Below are positions 22,308 to 24,546 of a stretch of DNA of 24,546 nucleotides, piece by piece. Numbering within the stretch: the stretch's first letter is position 1; each line of letters begins with the position of its first letter. Under the pieces are notes generated by a model. The model saw only the letters and a program-made list of their open reading frames with translations. It was not told the DNA's origin and made no database searches. The DNA lies in contig CADBTM010000208.1 in the NCBI GenBank assembly GCA_902797555.1, forward strand, positions 1 to 24,546. Reading direction: 5' to 3'. The stretch comes from Oscillospiraceae bacterium. GTDB taxonomy: Bacteria > Bacillota > Clostridia > Oscillospirales > Butyricicoccaceae. The position numbers were made by a program, and so were the translations under genes.

Positions 22308-22342
22308 AACTGTGCTGCCGCTTTGCGGCAGCACAGTTTCTA
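22308..22342 (+). terminator. 15-bp perfect hairpin between binding-protein and permease genes
   Basis: AAACTGTGCTGCCGC at 22308-22322 pairs perfectly with 22326-22340 around a TTT loop. An A run precedes it, and only TTTCT follows. This is a typical position for a partial terminator or 3' stabilising structure that keeps the binding protein more abundant than the permeases. Confidence 0.85.
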
Positions 22343-22384
22343 AAAATCAGACTCTATCCCTCTTAATAAGAACGGAGGATGTCC

Positions 22385-23335
22385 ATGTTCAAATACGTGC
22401 TGAAACGCATCGGCGCCATGCTCATTACCCTGTTTTTGGTCATGTCGCTGTCCTTTATGATCATCCGGCTGATGCCAATGAATATTTTCGAGGATCCCGA
22501 GGTTCCGCCCGAGGTTCAGTATCAGCTGGAGGAGGAAATGCACCTGCATGAGCCCATTCCGGTGCAGCTGTTTTATTTTTTGAAGAATATCGTCACGGAG
22601 TTTAATTTCGGACGTTCCGTCAAAATCAAACCCGGCATCCCGGTATTTGATATCATCGTTACACGGATCCCGCCCACGGTCAAGCTGAACTTTATGTCGC
22701 TGTTCCTTTCCATCCCGCTGGGCCTGATCGCCGGTACGGTGGCCGCGCTGAACCGGAACACGTGGATCGATCACGTGATCTCCTTCATCGTGGTTCTGTT
22801 TATATCGATTCCGTCCTTCGTGTTCGCATCCCTCATGCAGTATACACTGACCTATGTGTGGCCGATCTTTCCCACGCTTTACGACGCCACGGGCACACTG
22901 GGCGCGCAGTTCTATTCCATGTGTCTGCCCATCGTTGCTCTGGCGCTCAACCCCATTGCCACCATAACCCGTTATCTCCGCGGCGAGCTGATCGAAAACA
23001 TTTCTTCGGAGTATCTGCTGCTGGCTCGCACCAAGGGCCTTACCAAAGGGCAGGCCATCGTACGCCATGCCTTCCGCAACTCTCTGATCCCCATCACCAA
23101 CACGCTGATCGCACTGTTGACAGGCGTCATGGGCGGTTCGCTGGTCATTGAGAAGATGTTCTCCGTACCCGGCATGGGCGGCGCACTGGTGGATTCCATC
23201 CTTGCGGGCGACCATTTCCTGACGGTGGCGCTGCTGATCTTCTATTCCGCAATCTCCCTTGTCACAATTTTGATTGTCGACCTGTCCTACGGCCTGATCG
23301 ACCCCCGTATCCGCGTGGGAGGAGGTAGCAAATGA
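22385..23335 (+). CDS. Peptide ABC transporter permease (OppB/DppB type)
   Basis: A 316-residue inner-membrane permease with six predicted helices. It opens MFKYVLKRIGAMLITLFLVMSLSFMIIRLMP, the standard OppB/DppB first helix. The cytoplasmic EAA loop that contacts the ATPases is YLLLARTKGLTKGQAIVRHAFRNSLIP. The last part (VIEKMFSVPGMGGALVDSIL and YGLIDPRIR) is also family-typical. ATG 22385 is preferred, six bases after GGAGG (22374-22378); ATG 22379 abuts that site. It overlaps the second permease gene by 4 bases. Confidence 0.94.
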   Translation: MFKYVLKRIGAMLITLFLVMSLSFMIIRLMPMNIFEDPEVPPEVQYQLEEEMHLHEPIPVQLFYFLKNIVTEFNFGRSVKIKPGIPVFDIIVTRIPPTVKLNFMSLFLSIPLGLIAGTVAALNRNTWIDHVISFIVVLFISIPSFVFASLMQYTLTYVWPIFPTLYDATGTLGAQFYSMCLPIVALALNPIATITRYLRGELIENISSEYLLLARTKGLTKGQAIVRHAFRNSLIPITNTLIALLTGVMGGSLVIEKMFSVPGMGGALVDSILAGDHFLTVALLIFYSAISLVTILIVDLSYGLIDPRIRVGGGSK

Positions 23336-24489
23336 AATACATAGATCCGAAACAACCGCTCCCTGAAGAGCTGAGCAATCTGCCTGTTTCCGTTTTTGAG
23401 TCTCTGCATCAGGATGACATCAAGGACGAAAAGTTTAAGACAAAGCCCATCGGCTTTTTCAAGGACGCCTTTCTTCGCCTGACCAAAAGCAAGTTTGCGG
23501 TGATCCCGTTCATCATTATCGTGCTCATCATTCTGGGCTCGATCATCGTTCCCAACATCTCCGGCTATGGCTTTAACGATCAGAACGTCAATCGGAAAAA
23601 CCTTCCGCCGAAGATCCCGTTTGTTGAAAAGCTGGGCATTGCCGATGGAACCCGCGTGATGAAGAACCGCAAGATGGACAACCTATCCAATGAGGATATG
23701 TATCCCAACGACTGCATCATCGAGATTCTGCGCGAGTTTGAGGTCAACGGTGTTGCCATGTGCGACGTGAAGATCGACTACTACGCCTACTGCAGCACCG
23801 AGGAAGGGGAGTACCACTGGTTCGGCACCGACGTGCTGGGACGCGACCTGTTGACCAGACTGTTCCGCGGCACCCGTATTTCGCTGATTATTGCCTTCGT
23901 CTCCGTGCTGACCAACGTCTTCATCGGCGTGGTCTATGGCGCGGTCTCCGGCTACTATGGCGGCAAGGTGGATATGCTTCTGACGCACTTTGCAGAGGTT
24001 CTGGACGGCATGCCCTATGTGGTGGTTACCATTCTGTTCATGTTGCTGCTGGGCTCAGGCATTTCCTCTCTGATTGTGGCGCTATGTATTACCGGCTGGA
24101 TCGGAACGTCCCGTCTGATCCGTGCCCAGTTCTATCGCTTCAAGGGTCGTGAGTATGTGCTGGCTGCCCGCACCCTGGGCGTGCCTGACAGGACGCTGAT
24201 TTTCCGCCACATCCTGCCCAACTGCATCGGTCCCCTGATCACCCGTGCGATGATCTCCATCCCCGGCGCTATTTTTTCCGAATCCTTCCTGGCCTATATC
24301 GGCCTGGGCATCAAGCCCCCCAACCCGTCCATCGGCATTCTGCTGGCCGACGGTCAGAGGGTACTGCTGCAATACCCCTATCAGACCTTCTTCCCCGCCG
24401 TGCTGATCTCTGTGCTGATGATCGCGTTCAACCTGTTCTCCAACAGTCTGCGCGACGCGCTTGACCCGACGAAACGCGGAGAGGAGTAA
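23332..24489 (+). CDS. Peptide ABC transporter permease (OppC/DppC type)
   Basis: A 385-residue permease. The cytoplasmic N-terminus (about 1-55) leads to the first helix (about 56-74), an unusually long extracytoplasmic segment of about 90 residues with three Cys, then HWFGTDVLGRDLLTRLFRGTRISL, the signature entry to the second helix. The EAA loop is YVLAARTLGVPDRTLIFRHILPN, and ESFLAYIGLGIKPPNPSIGILL and the DALDPTKR end are standard OppC. The ATG overlaps the TGA of the first permease, with AGGAGG upstream, so translation is coupled. Confidence 0.94.
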   Translation: MKYIDPKQPLPEELSNLPVSVFESLHQDDIKDEKFKTKPIGFFKDAFLRLTKSKFAVIPFIIIVLIILGSIIVPNISGYGFNDQNVNRKNLPPKIPFVEKLGIADGTRVMKNRKMDNLSNEDMYPNDCIIEILREFEVNGVAMCDVKIDYYAYCSTEEGEYHWFGTDVLGRDLLTRLFRGTRISLIIAFVSVLTNVFIGVVYGAVSGYYGGKVDMLLTHFAEVLDGMPYVVVTILFMLLLGSGISSLIVALCITGWIGTSRLIRAQFYRFKGREYVLAARTLGVPDRTLIFRHILPNCIGPLITRAMISIPGAIFSESFLAYIGLGIKPPNPSIGILLADGQRVLLQYPYQTFFPAVLISVLMIAFNLFSNSLRDALDPTKRGEE

Positions 24490-24494
24490 GAGAT

Positions 24495-24546
24495 ATGGCT
24501 GAAAATACAAATAAAGACGTGATCCTGAGCGTCCGTGACCTCCGGA
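24495..24546 (+). CDS. Peptide ABC transporter ATP-binding protein, N-terminus (partial)
   Basis: Seventeen codons from ATG 24495 read MAENTNKDVILSVRDLR and run off the window. The VILSVRDLR stretch is the usual first strand of OppD/DppD ATPases, and position after OppC supports the call. GAGGAG at 24481-24486 is eight bases upstream. No Walker motif is visible in this fragment. Confidence 0.75.
   Translation, partial: MAENTNKDVILSVRDLR

Overview
The window looks like a piece of chromosome from a G+C-rich, spore-forming, anaerobic Firmicute, most likely of the Oscillospirales/Clostridia type. This is inferred from AGGAGG-type ribosome sites before most genes, a yab sporulation cluster (spoVB-like flippase, mazG, hup, rqcP, yabP, yabQ), a hemZ-type radical SAM gene and nrdR. 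No tRNA, rRNA, CRISPR array, insertion sequence or phage gene was seen. No gene-free stretch exceeds 300 bases; the longest, 19236-19534, is densely regulatory.

Positions 1-8620 read forward. They hold the 3' end of dtd, an MBL-fold hydrolase, hemZ, a zinc-ribbon protein, a purine salvage pair (purine nucleoside phosphorylase and an MTA/SAH-type deaminase), and the sporulation/housekeeping cluster. A two-way terminator separates yabQ from an M42 aminopeptidase on the minus strand. That gene shares a short divergent promoter region with a lipoprotein ApbE flavin transferase. Next, on the minus strand, is a two-gene heterodimeric ABC exporter with one consensus and one degenerate ATP site. Upstream of it lies a minus-strand pair: a C39-like peptidase and an uncharacterised two-helix membrane protein. 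nrdR reads forward from its own strong promoter.

The most unusual part is 17403-24546. A minus-strand operon encodes an RpiR/SIS regulator and a small Fis-type regulator. The latter has an AAA+ domain that keeps Walker A but lacks the GAFTGA loop, the Walker B acid pair and the arginine fingers. Divergent to it is an extended -10 promoter, a long structured leader ending in a U-run, a class I glutamine-amidotransferase-like (peptidase C26) hydrolase, and an Opp/Dpp peptide ABC transporter (binding lipoprotein, two permeases, start of the ATPase). A perfect 12-bp palindrome lies between the two divergent promoters. My reading is a regulated uptake-and-hydrolysis system for a peptide or gamma-glutamyl compound, with transcription attenuation at the leader. 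The genes, hairpins and motifs are visible in the sequence; the substrate and regulatory logic are inference.
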